Shown: in pieces, positions 1 to 6,874 of the stretch
How the letters are laid out: the number at the start of each line of letters is the position of its first letter
Position numbering within the stretch: position 1 is the stretch's first letter
Source: an uncultured Lachnospiraceae bacterium
GTDB taxonomy: Bacteria > Bacillota > Clostridia > Lachnospirales > Lachnospiraceae
NCBI GenBank assembly: GCA_945864145.1
Contig: CAMBAN010000021.1
Location: forward strand, 1-33,912
Reading direction: 5' to 3'
DNA length: 33,912 nt
Position numbers and translations under genes: made by a program
The notes under the pieces: generated by a model
Databases searched by the model: none
The model's input: only the letters and a program-made list of their open reading frames with translations
What the model was told of the DNA's origin: nothing

Positions 1-31
1 TAATGACATATTTTCTCTGTATTCTTAAAAT

Positions 32-628
32 CTAACCCTTCGGATCAGTGACAACATAAGACGAGTGCATCTGCATCAGGTTTGGTTTCACAAAAAAGCG
101 AGTCTTGCCGGAACCAGAGCCACCAATAACAAGAATATTTTTATTTCTTGCGTACTTCGGCTCTTTCGGTCTGCCGGACATCATCAGCCGTTCCGTCTGT
201 GTCAGAAGGACATTATTTTCAAACACAGAGTCCATATATGGCTCTATGTCCTTGGCATTTCCCCATCTTGCCGAACCGTATTCTACGCCCTGCCGGAACT
301 TCTTGGCATTCTTGGCTTTGTAATACACCACAAGGCGGAGCACTATGCCACCTGCCACACCAATCAGTAAATCTCTTGGGTGGAAGCTGGGCAAAGGATT
401 GGCAAACAGCTTATCAAAACGGTTCATGACTGCCATCATCTTATCAGAAGCATTTGTACCTTCTGATACTCTCCACAGCCATGCAACCTTATCACAGAAA
501 TATCCAACAAAGATATAGGGCAGATTCAAAAGCACCAGCTTCTTGGTATCCATACCGCCGGCTTTTGCTTTCAGATTTTTCGGGATAGCCTTCAGGTCTT
601 TGGTTATGCCTTCAATGATGTTACTCAA
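32..628 (-). pseudogene. VirD4/TraG-type type IV coupling protein, C-terminally truncated
   Basis: This is the N-terminal third of a conjugation coupling ATPase, which normally passes the relaxase-DNA complex to the type IV secretion channel at the inner membrane. Two hydrophobic segments (about residues 31-48 and 83-103) are the membrane anchor. A Walker A motif GGSGSGKT lies at residues 169-176, and the family motif VVTDPKG follows. The frame then ends at TAG after 198 residues, whereas family members run to roughly 600 with Walker B and the all-alpha domain. The start is TTG and overlaps the pcfB stop by four bases (TTGA), which indicates translational coupling. The loss could come from an insertion, a frameshift or a local rearrangement. 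Only 31 bases remain to the left, so the cause cannot be seen. A product of this length could not work as an ATPase. Confidence 0.85.
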
Positions 629-1101
629 AGGCTCTGCCCCCTGTCCTTATTCTTTTCCCGGCTCCGTTCTCTGTTCTTATTCTGTGATACTGCATCCCTG
701 AAGCGTTTCAGTTTCTCCCTTACGGAAGTCCTGCCCTTTCGTTTCTCATTACCATAAACAAATTCCTTGAATGCCTGTGCTACCGCATCGGCATCCCTGC
801 CCTTGAAAAATACCACATATTTCGGTGGGTCCGTTGTCTTGTCTTTCTTGACGGCGAAATCAACATTATATTTACGAGCTACCCGCTCAAAGGATTTGAT
901 ATTGCCGTCCGTCACTTCGATAGACGAAACTCCCACGCCTTCGCCAACCAGCTTTTTCACAGAAGTTTTACCATGCGTTTTCTGTGCTTTCTGTCTGCGG
1001 TGGTTCAGATACATCCGCATTGCAGCCTTCAAGACGTTGGCATCCAGTTTAGCGGTCTTAATTACAAGAGCGATTGTTTTCTGCGTTACTTCCTCTTGCA
1101 T
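625..1101 (-). CDS. PcfB family protein (DUF3801)
   Basis: A basic soluble protein of 158 residues. It matches the PcfB/DUF3801 family found immediately before virD4/traG in Tn1549-like elements and conjugative plasmids such as pCF10. PcfB is thought to help load the relaxosome on the coupling protein. The N-terminal half carries the typical lysine-rich helix around residues 25-55, and the C-terminal 40 residues are very rich in Arg and Lys, suiting nucleic acid contact. The ATG start has a good ribosome site (CGGAGG, five bases away). The stop overlaps the TTG start of the coupling protein. Family assignment is from recognition of sequence and position. Confidence 0.8.
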   Translation of the reverse strand: MQEEVTQKTIALVIKTAKLDANVLKAAMRMYLNHRRQKAQKTHGKTSVKKLVGEGVGVSSIEVTDGNIKSFERVARKYNVDFAVKKDKTTDPPKYVVFFKGRDADAVAQAFKEFVYGNEKRKGRTSVREKLKRFRDAVSQNKNRERSREKNKDRGQSL

Positions 1102-1140
1102 AAGTACCTCCGATCTGCATTTCCATGTGCGTATGCTCCG

Positions 1141-1179
1141 CTAAGGTGGAACATACAGCCGATGTAATAAATACCTCAT
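1141..1179 (-). CDS. 12-codon ORF in the pcfB leader
   Basis: A short frame encoding MRYLLHRLYVPP follows an AGGAGAG ribosome site, which sits only about four bases from the ATG. It lies between a terminator/palindrome module and the separate ribosome site of pcfB. In the second copy of the module (near 3.7 kb) the same ribosome site serves a full-length gene. This ORF may therefore be a leader peptide for pcfB, or a fortuitous frame left where a gene once started. Nothing in the peptide suggests a function. Confidence 0.3.
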   Translation of the reverse strand: MRYLLHRLYVPP

Positions 1180-1193
1180 AACTCTCCTTTCTG

Positions 1194-1216
1194 CTTCTGG
1201 ACATCGTGTCCAAAAG
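1194..1216. repeat. 23-bp palindrome, copy 1
   Basis: On the minus strand the arms are CTTTTGGACA and TGTCCAGAAG around a CGA centre, with one mismatch between arms. The same palindrome recurs at 3715-3737 and, with small changes, at 4590-4612. It lies just after a terminator and just before a ribosome site. It could be a protein operator, a partition (parS-like) site for the element's ParB, or an RNA hairpin in the leader. Confidence 0.75.
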
Positions 1217-1220
1217 CAAT

Positions 1221-1260
1221 AAAAAAGGGCAGCTATAAATCTCTCGACTTATAACTGCCC
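1221..1260 (-). terminator. Intrinsic terminator after the cargo operon
   Basis: Read on the minus strand, the arms at 1249-1260 and 1227-1238 form a 12-position stem (GGGCAG core, one mismatch). Six T residues follow at 1226-1221. It lies 27 bases after the last cargo gene and separates it from pcfB. Confidence 0.85.
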
Positions 1261-1286
1261 TGACGCTGTTAACTTAATATTATCTA

Positions 1287-2153
1287 TTACTCATACTCTT
1301 TCCTTGAAAGAGCTTTATTTAAACATTCCACTATTATGATGACAAAATTTCTAAAAAAATTAATTTTATGTGGCTTACATATAATAATATTGCCTACTGG
1401 ATTATTAAAAAAATCGTCATCATCATCTTCTTCATCATCATAATAAAAAGTTACTAACTCCATTATCATGCTCTTCGAATCCATAATACAAGAAATCTCA
1501 TGTGCATAATTTTGTAATAACTTATCCATATTTTTTTTAAATCGTTCTGTCAGTCGTCCTCCAGCATGCATATATACATTCCTGATTTCTGTATAATATT
1601 CCCATACGAATTTAACTTCATTTTCTTTTGTAAGTATCTCATTTGTACATTGTGAAATCAATTTTATATAATCATCTACTATTTCTTTTTCTCTCAATAT
1701 ATCAAAGAATTGTATCATCATTTTTCTTTCTTTAAATTTAGCCATATCAAAATCACAGCTTGACAAAAAATCTTTTATTGTCTGCTCACACACAGCATAT
1801 AACTGCATAAATTCATTTGCTTGCAAATACCATTTCAAAGGATCAACTTTCATATTGTTTAAATCACTAAACAATGATATATCCAAACCCCTTTCTTCAT
1901 GACTACTCATTTGTAAACTTGGGTCATAAATCCCCATACCTATGCTATAAACAGCATTTCTTTGTATTTCAAATCCATCCAAAATCAAATTATCAACCAA
2001 TAACTTTCGTTCTTCATCTCCTAAAGAATCTAAAAGCTCATTCATAATTATATCATTGATTTGTATCATACTATATTGTTTGTAAAATGCTTCATAAAAG
2101 TCTTTGCATTTTTCGTTTGGCTTCAATGGGCTAAATGTTGGAATCATCATCAT
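1287..2153 (-). CDS. HEPN-like protein, last gene of the ICE cargo operon
   Basis: No named family is recognised. The 288-residue protein is mostly helical and AT-rich in codon use compared with the conjugation genes. Residues 191-196 read RNVYMH inside a predicted helix. This matches the RNxxxH catalytic signature of HEPN ribonucleases, which are common in toxin-antitoxin, abortive infection and CRISPR effectors. An acidic run (DDEEDDDDD, about 239-247) sits near the C-terminus. The preceding gene ends 50 bases upstream and also encodes a HEPN-like motif. The function is inferred to be RNA cleavage in defence or addiction, on the motif and the mobile-element context only. The ATG follows GGTGG at six bases and a GAGAGGA farther up, and two more in-frame ATGs follow directly. 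Confidence 0.7.
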   Translation of the reverse strand: MMMIPTFSPLKPNEKCKDFYEAFYKQYSMIQINDIIMNELLDSLGDEERKLLVDNLILDGFEIQRNAVYSIGMGIYDPSLQMSSHEERGLDISLFSDLNNMKVDPLKWYLQANEFMQLYAVCEQTIKDFLSSCDFDMAKFKERKMMIQFFDILREKEIVDDYIKLISQCTNEILTKENEVKFVWEYYTEIRNVYMHAGGRLTERFKKNMDKLLQNYAHEISCIMDSKSMIMELVTFYYDDEEDDDDDFFNNPVGNIIICKPHKINFFRNFVIIIVECLNKALSRKEYE

Positions 2154-2203
2154 TTGTTTCCACCGTCCTCTCTAACATTTGTTGAAATCTATCATGTAAT
2201 CTT

Positions 2204-3025
2204 TTACATAAATGCCATAGGTGAAGGATCTACTGCTGTATTCAAAAATTCTAGCAGTTTCTGAATATATGGGAATAAAATATCATCGTCAAAATGTATT
2301 AATTCATTTATTCCTTGTTCCAATCCCACTATCTTTTGAACATCTCGAATATCAGATGGATACTCTTCTTTATTTATCAAAAGCCGCATAGCTTTTCCTC
2401 CACGAAATTCTTCAATTTCTCTATACGCTGGCTTTCCTTTATGTTTTATATAATTGTATAGGTTTCTTATATCGCTTTTCGAAAAATCCTTCCAAAAATC
2501 AGCAATTAAATCGACTGCAAGAGAAAATTCTGGCACCATTTTTTTCAGATATGCAAATGGATTTCCTTCAGCATGAGGTGTAGAAACACCATTTTCAGTT
2601 TTTCGCAATAAATCATATGCTTCTTCGATTGGGTGCATACAACTAACATCTTCTGCATTAGTCACATTTCCGTCTTTGTCGAAAGAATATAAAACATATT
2701 CCGCAGAAACATATGTAATTGTCCATGATAAATCTACCAAAATATTATAGTTCAACAATGCCGTTTCATACAAATTTGACTTAAAAATTAATTCCACAGC
2801 TTTTTGCACATCAGGCTTATCAATTCTATTAAACCAATAATCCCAGTCTTCTTCTTGTGTCTTTCTCAAAAAAATTCTTGCTGTACTGTATCTTTCAAAC
2901 AGTTCATTCCACTTTGATGCAAAATATATGTCTTGATTAGTTGGAAGTGAAGTTCCCTCCTTTATTATAGCTCCATGTGGTGGCTCCAACGTTCCAAATA
3001 TTTCATTTTTAAACATATCTTTCAT
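2204..3025 (-). CDS. HEPN-like protein, middle gene of the ICE cargo operon
   Basis: A 273-residue helical protein with no family I can name. Residues 187-195 read RNLYNYIKH, combining an RN-x6-H pattern with an N-x2-KH pattern. Both are seen in HEPN-superfamily proteins of the Cthe_2314/MAE-like kind. The ATG at 3025 was chosen over an in-frame TTG at 3037 because GGGGGA lies just upstream of it. The gene begins 18 bases after the 216-residue gene ends, with the second HEPN-like gene 50 bases downstream, so all three are probably one transcript. Base composition is more AT-rich than the element backbone, suggesting separate acquisition. The pair could form a heteromeric ribonuclease or an effector/inhibitor couple, which is inference. 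Confidence 0.7.
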   Translation of the reverse strand: MKDMFKNEIFGTLEPPHGAIIKEGTSLPTNQDIYFASKWNELFERYSTARIFLRKTQEEDWDYWFNRIDKPDVQKAVELIFKSNLYETALLNYNILVDLSWTITYVSAEYVLYSFDKDGNVTNAEDVSCMHPIEEAYDLLRKTENGVSTPHAEGNPFAYLKKMVPEFSLAVDLIADFWKDFSKSDIRNLYNYIKHKGKPAYREIEEFRGGKAMRLLINKEEYPSDIRDVQKIVGLEQGINELIHFDDDILFPYIQKLLEFLNTAVDPSPMAFM

Positions 3026-3043
3026 AGAATCCCCCAATTCTAG

Positions 3044-3694
3044 TTATGATAAAATACTTATTGTATGCAGCTCAACATATATTTTATCATATTCTGTTTT
3101 TATATCATCAAATAACAGTGCTTGAAACAAAACCGCCCCTACATTCTCCAGCCTTACCATTCTATACTCTTTTTCTGTAAGCCCTTCAATCTGCATCCCC
3201 TGTATGGCAGCCTCTTTTCTTGCCACCAGACAATGCGTATATAATGCCATGATATACTTATCCGACATAGGAAAGGCGTATGTTTCGTTCCCTTGATATG
3301 TATATCGGCACTTTTCCAGATTTTCTTGCGGTATATCGAAATAACATCTGACCGTTTCCAGATATACATCTCCATCATACTGCGGCTTTAGCTTCTTTGC
3401 ATACCTTCTGATTGTTGCAAATATATTATTTCTTTCCATAGCTGTCTTTGTTCGCTTAAATACAGTCTTTTTTCCACGCAAGTCCATATAAACATTATTT
3501 AGAATCGTCTTTCCGGCGTACTGCTTGAAATCACCTATCCGCAACAAATACGATAACACCTCTAGCAATTTCTCTTTTGATGTTATCTCCTGATACGAAT
3601 AATCTCCAAATTCAATATGATCCAGTTTCAAAGGGCAACTCCCCTTCGCTATCTCACGCTCCATTACCCTGTTAATATCTCTCATTGATTCCAT
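3044..3694 (-). CDS. Unknown protein, first gene of the ICE cargo operon
   Basis: A 216-residue soluble protein with no recognised family. It has a basic central section (GKKTVFKRTKTAMERNN, about residues 73-90) and a mixed alpha/beta look. There is no signal peptide or membrane segment. The ATG has a good site (AAGGAGAG, eight bases away) supplied by the terminator/palindrome module directly upstream. It starts a likely three-gene operon with the two HEPN-like genes. A role as regulator, specificity subunit or antidote is possible, but nothing in the sequence decides this. Confidence 0.65.
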   Translation of the reverse strand: MESMRDINRVMEREIAKGSCPLKLDHIEFGDYSYQEITSKEKLLEVLSYLLRIGDFKQYAGKTILNNVYMDLRGKKTVFKRTKTAMERNNIFATIRRYAKKLKPQYDGDVYLETVRCYFDIPQENLEKCRYTYQGNETYAFPMSDKYIMALYTHCLVARKEAAIQGMQIEGLTEKEYRMVRLENVGAVLFQALLFDDIKTEYDKIYVELHTISILS

Positions 3695-3714
3695 CTATAT
3701 ATCTCTCCTTCCCG

Positions 3715-3737
3715 CTTCTGGACATCGTGTCCAAAAG
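3715..3737. repeat. 23-bp palindrome, copy 2
   Basis: Identical in all 23 bases to copy 1 at 1194-1216. It again lies between a terminator and a ribosome site, here in front of the 216-residue cargo gene. The surrounding 90 or so bases (about 3705-3795) align with 1184-1275 as one repeated junction module. Confidence 0.75.
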
Positions 3738-3740
3738 CAC

Positions 3741-3775
3741 AAAAAAGCAGCTACAAGTATTTCACTCATAACTGC
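3741..3775 (-). terminator. Intrinsic terminator before the cargo operon
   Basis: On the minus strand, arms at 3764-3775 and 3747-3758 pair over 12 positions when G-U pairs are allowed. A run of six T follows at 3746-3741. It lies just after the 120-residue ICE gene and is homologous to the terminator at 1221-1260. Confidence 0.8.
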
Positions 3776-3793
3776 TCTAACGCTGTTAGCTGA

Positions 3794-4156
3794 TTATTCT
3801 ATTCCTGCCGTTTTTGCAAATCCGGCTTTTCTATTCATAAGTTCCTCTTGTTTCTCCTTTGGCAGACACCGGAATATCTCATTATATCCCATTCCTGCCA
3901 TTGGTGTTCCTTTTGCCAGAAGAAAAAGCTGCGTGTCAAACCATTCCTCCCACAAGTTCTCAAACATGCTCCGGCTGTCCGTAAAGGTTATTGCATCTTC
4001 AAAACCCTCTGGCGGTCTATAATACTGTAACTTAACAAATCCGTATCTTCCCGCATCCACGACAAGTATATTCTCAATCTCATACAGCTCTGCAAAAGCA
4101 TCTGCAACTTTTCTGCATTTCTCCCTTTCATCGTCTGTAATGTATATTTCTTTCAC
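3794..4156 (-). CDS. Small ICE-associated hypothetical protein
   Basis: A 120-residue soluble acidic protein of a kind often seen in Tn1549-like elements; I cannot give it a family name. It contains several aromatic residues and no membrane segment. It starts with GTG, preceded by AGGAGG at ten bases. It is followed by the repeated terminator module, so it is probably transcribed alone or as the end of a short unit. Its start lies about 170 bases from the divergent HTH gene, so that regulator may act on the shared intergenic region. Confidence 0.7.
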   Translation of the reverse strand: MKEIYITDDEREKCRKVADAFAELYEIENILVVDAGRYGFVKLQYYRPPEGFEDAITFTDSRSMFENLWEEWFDTQLFLLAKGTPMAGMGYNEIFRCLPKEKQEELMNRKAGFAKTAGIE

Positions 4157-4253
4157 AATTAACCATCCTCCTGTTTCAAAACCACACTACCTGCATCTAT
4201 ATCCTCAATCTCCAGAAATAAACCATTATTGTCTTTACCATTTGCATATTATG

Positions 4254-4271
4254 TGGTGCTTACACGCACCA
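4254..4271. promoter_or_regulatory. Inverted repeat in a divergent intergenic region
   Basis: TGGTGC and GCACCA form a perfect 6-bp inverted repeat around a six-base spacer, about 55 bases upstream of the HTH gene and in an AT-rich region (TATTAT nearby). Small phage-type repressors usually bind such dyads, so this is a plausible autoregulatory operator. No convincing -35 element was found. Confidence 0.4.
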
Positions 4272-4325
4272 TATTATTATAAGTTCCCTGCCATTAAAAT
4301 ACAAGGTAGGAAAGGAGTTGCCTGT

Positions 4326-4532
4326 ATGATTAAATACGATCCACTTTGGCAAACGCTTAAGGCTAAGAACATCAGTCAGTACCAGCTCATTAAAGATTAT
4401 GGCATTGACAAAGCACAGCTTCAGCGGCTCCGGCAAAATATGGTAGTAAAGACCATTATTCTGAACAGGCTATGTCAGATACTTGACTGCCGGATTGAAG
4501 ATATTATGGAATATGTTCCAGATGACAAGTAG
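4326..4532 (+). CDS. Small Cro/CI-type HTH regulator
   Basis: A 68-residue protein of the XRE helix-turn-helix superfamily, the only plus-strand gene in the mobile element part. The HTH covers about residues 10-60: ISQYQLIKDYGIDKAQLQRL is the helix-turn-helix core, and the ending ILDCRIEDIMEYVPDD is the typical last helix of this group. The ATG at 4326 was chosen because AAAGGAG lies eight bases upstream; the open frame extends farther left without a better start. Proteins of this type commonly act as element repressors or in decisions on excision. The inverted repeat at 4254-4271 could be its target. Confidence 0.85.
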   Translation: MIKYDPLWQTLKAKNISQYQLIKDYGIDKAQLQRLRQNMVVKTIILNRLCQILDCRIEDIMEYVPDDK

Positions 4533-4584
4533 AGGTATTGTTTATGATTGATTGACAATGCCTTTTTTGTTGCTCTTTTTTCTT

Positions 4585-4914
4585 TTACACCTTTGGACAT
4601 TGTGTCCAGAAGTGTCCTGCTATTACTTTTATTATCTCCGTAATTATAACAATAATCCTCACAAGAACAATAATACCACCAATCAGACCTCCAACGATAC
4701 AATTCAGTGCCAGTATTCCCATACTTCCTGCAATTCCAAAATTCTTCGGCACAAGAAACATACACATTTTTCTGATACCATAGGGACATCCTACCAAAAT
4801 CCAATAAAGGAAATAATCAAACCCATCTGCTTTATCGCAAACCGGATAACAGGTAATCATCCACAGAACAAGAACGCATACCGGAATAATTATTTTAAAC
4901 AATGCCTTTTTCAT
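4585..4914 (-). CDS. DUF6050-like small membrane protein
   Basis: A 109-residue membrane protein with two or three hydrophobic segments: about residues 5-22, a middle stretch, and a long IVGGLIGGIIVLVRIIVII segment near the C-terminus. It resembles the DUF6050 family of ICE-encoded membrane proteins, assigned by recall. The start was placed at MKKALF (4914) because GGAGGTG lies just upstream; this start is inside the end of the initiator gene, with a 20-base overlap, so the two are translationally coupled. The third copy of the 23-bp palindrome overlaps its last codons. Function unknown. Confidence 0.65.
   Translation of the reverse strand: MKKALFKIIIPVCVLVLWMITCYPVCDKADGFDYFLYWILVGCPYGIRKMCMFLVPKNFGIAGSMGILALNCIVGGLIGGIIVLVRIIVIITEIIKVIAGHFWTQCPKV
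4590..4612. repeat. 23-bp palindrome, copy 3
   Basis: Arms CCTTTGGACA and TGTCCAGAAG around TTG on the plus strand. It is a close variant of copies 1 and 2, but here it covers the stop codon end of a coding gene rather than a leader. That argues that the DNA or RNA dyad itself, not a fixed place in a leader, is what is conserved. Confidence 0.65.
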
Positions 4915-5965
4915 GCCAGCCACCTCCATACATATCATGTTGCACTTCCTGCTGATAATAATGATTCATCGTTGAGGGTGCATTATAAAGAGCAGTAACC
5001 ATATATGCCTTGATATTGGTTATTTTCGTATTTGTATCATGCATACAGCCAATCACATACTCCAGATGTCCACTATTCAGCTTCAGGAATTTAGATTTTA
5101 CAAGCTCATAAGGATAATCCTCGCCTGCAATCCGGATCGTTGTACGTTTTACACATACAACCTCACAGATAACCTCAAAAAGCTCCTCATACAAAGCCTT
5201 GTTCTGCCAGTCATCATACTTCATGTGATGCTCATATTCGATGTTATCCTTAATCAGTTCTATGTATGCATTGACATCATCCATCACATCAGTCCTGTCT
5301 GGATTATCTTCACTACCAGATTGATTGATTGGATTGATATAATTTATATCATTATGACTCTGGTTGTTATAGTTAGTATTGTTATAATTAGGGGCAAAAT
5401 CGTTTACTTCTTGAGGTTCAGTTTCTTTACTTTCAGAAGTCAAATTTCTTTCCCTCTTGAGGTCAGATTCCTTTACCTCTTGAAGTTCAATTTTTTTACT
5501 TCCAGAAGTTAAATTCTTTTGCTTCTTGAAGTTAAAATCTTTTACTTCTGTGGAAACATCAGGGTTTGAAGGCTCTTTTTCTTCTTTTTCATCCGGAACG
5601 GAAGCAAAATTTTTCACATAAATGATGTCCGGTTTGCCAAGACCTCTCCGTTTCTTCTCAATCAATCCGATGCCATTGTCAGAATCCAGCTCACGCATAA
5701 TTTTTGTGCAAGTGGGTTTGGAACATCCCAAATCTTCCATAATGGCATCCACTGTGTAGATGATGTATGCCCGGTTTTCATCATCCAGCCATCCGTTTTT
5801 CATGGATAATGACATTCTGTCAAGCATCAGTCCATAGAGGAGCTTAGCATCACTGCTAAGCCCCTTAAATCTCTCGTCTTTAATCAAAAATCGGGGAACA
5901 CGATAAAAAGAGAACTGCTCTGCTTCAATTCCGTAGTAATAATCAAAGTTTATTGTATCGCCCAC
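4895..5965 (-). CDS. RepA_N-type replication initiator (with DUF6017-like C-terminus)
   Basis: A 356-residue initiator protein. The N-terminal 110 or so residues match the RepA_N winged-helix domain: FYRVPRFLIKDERFKGLSSD, then KLLYGLMLDRMSLS, and a second helix pair around GCSKPTCTKIMREL. The middle (about residues 135-215) is low in complexity with a 23-residue repeat and an Asn/Tyr-rich stretch. The C-terminal 120 residues look like the DUF6017 domain seen in ICE initiators. In RepA_N plasmids the origin lies in the central part of the gene itself, and this gene carries iteron-like repeats there. It follows parB by 15 bases, giving a replication/partition module that could maintain the excised circle. 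Confidence 0.85.
   Translation of the reverse strand: MGDTINFDYYYGIEAEQFSFYRVPRFLIKDERFKGLSSDAKLLYGLMLDRMSLSMKNGWLDDENRAYIIYTVDAIMEDLGCSKPTCTKIMRELDSDNGIGLIEKKRRGLGKPDIIYVKNFASVPDEKEEKEPSNPDVSTEVKDFNFKKQKNLTSGSKKIELQEVKESDLKRERNLTSESKETEPQEVNDFAPNYNNTNYNNQSHNDINYINPINQSGSEDNPDRTDVMDDVNAYIELIKDNIEYEHHMKYDDWQNKALYEELFEVICEVVCVKRTTIRIAGEDYPYELVKSKFLKLNSGHLEYVIGCMHDTNTKITNIKAYMVTALYNAPSTMNHYYQQEVQHDMYGGGWHEKGIV
5336..5392. other. AT-rich stretch beside the repeats, candidate unwinding element
   Basis: A very AT-rich stretch inside the initiator gene, encoding an Asn/Tyr/Ile-rich segment. It directly abuts the 23-bp repeats. Together they have the usual layout of an iteron origin: binding sites plus an easily melted region. 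This is inference from layout only. Confidence 0.4.
5388..5548. repeat. Seven degenerate 23-bp tandem repeats (candidate iterons)
   Basis: Units start at 5388, 5411, 5434, 5457, 5480, 5503 and 5526. On the plus strand most begin TTGAAGTT, TTGAGGT or CAGAAGT, run through a T-rich centre, and end in ACTTC, CCCTC or ACCTC. The first unit is the most decayed (17 of 23 bases match the last). Because 23 is not a multiple of three, the encoded protein repeats every 69 bases (23 residues). Constant length with DNA-level likeness across three frames suggests selection on DNA, as expected for initiator binding sites. Confidence 0.75.
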
Positions 5966-5980
5966 TTTACCGTGCCTCCT

Positions 5981-6874
5981 TTACTGCTTATTCGTCGCCT
6001 TTCCGGTGTTCCATTCTTCCAATAGCTGATAGATAATATTTTCTATATCTTCACTGGAATAATCCTCCGTAAAATATCTGCTGATTTTATCAGCTTTGAT
6101 TGTAACTTTTCTTTCCTTTGGCTTTTCCTCCGTCAATATCAGTCTTACCATTGGCAGAGTCAGCTCGCCGTTTTTCCCATATTCCTTTAACTTTGATGAT
6201 TGGGTAGTCGAGATAGCTGCACCCGTTTCTTCAAGAATGACCTGCACCCATTCCTGTGCCTGCTCTGTCAGAAAAGATATGTCAACACCCTGTACCAGAC
6301 CGATTTTTTTCTTATCAACCATATCCAGCAATTCATCTGACAAACGTGCAAGCCATATATAACGCTGAACCGTCTTGCCACTCTCTCCGGCTGCTTCTCC
6401 CACTTCATCAAGACTGCTTCCATTTCCTTTTTTGCCCTGATGCTTCATGGCTTCATACTTCATGGAATAGGCTTTTGCCTTTTCACTTGGGAGAATATCT
6501 TCCCTCTGGATATTAGTATCTACCATAATCACCGTAGCTTCATCATCATTGTAATCTCTGATAAACATAGGCATGGTGGAAAGACCTGCAAGCTCACAGC
6601 CATGTTTTCTGCGGTGTCCGGCGATTATCTCATAACCACCCTCTGCCCTCGGTCTTGCAATACCGGGCATAAGCACACCATAGTTTCTGATGCTCTCCAC
6701 TGTCTCCTGCATCTTTTCATCATCCAGCACCTTAAAAGGGTGTCCTCTGAACTCATAAAGCTCTGAAAGCGGTATCTCCTGCACCTGATCGGTGACTGCT
6801 GTCATATCAGAAACACCGAATAAATCATCAAAACTGTTTAGCTTTACCTTTGCCGCACTTCCTGCCTTACTCAT
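5981..6874 (-). CDS. ParB-like partition protein
   Basis: A 297-residue ParB/Spo0J-family protein. The N-terminal domain has the CTPase/nuclease-fold signatures YEIIAGHRRKHGCELAG (GHRR box) and TNIQREDILPSEKAKAY. An HTH follows (EVGEAAGESGKTVQRYIWLA), then a variable C-terminus. It should bind a centromere site and work with ParA to keep the excised or replicating element in daughter cells. The ATG at 6874 is preferred over TTG at 6880 because AGGAGG lies nine bases before the ATG and only three before the TTG. It overlaps the end of parA. The 23-bp palindromes in this element are candidate binding sites. Confidence 0.88.
   Translation of the reverse strand: MSKAGSAAKVKLNSFDDLFGVSDMTAVTDQVQEIPLSELYEFRGHPFKVLDDEKMQETVESIRNYGVLMPGIARPRAEGGYEIIAGHRRKHGCELAGLSTMPMFIRDYNDDEATVIMVDTNIQREDILPSEKAKAYSMKYEAMKHQGKKGNGSSLDEVGEAAGESGKTVQRYIWLARLSDELLDMVDKKKIGLVQGVDISFLTEQAQEWVQVILEETGAAISTTQSSKLKEYGKNGELTLPMVRLILTEEKPKERKVTIKADKISRYFTEDYSSEDIENIIYQLLEEWNTGKATNKQ

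Noticed and set aside
4475-4804. 109-codon minus-strand ORF overlapping the DUF6050-like gene and the HTH gene
   Set aside because: Out-of-frame shadow across two better genes; Trp/Tyr/Cys-rich product without family likeness.
5039-5512. 157-codon plus-strand ORF opposite the initiator gene
   Set aside because: Antisense shadow of a well supported RepA_N gene; no ribosome site or family likeness.
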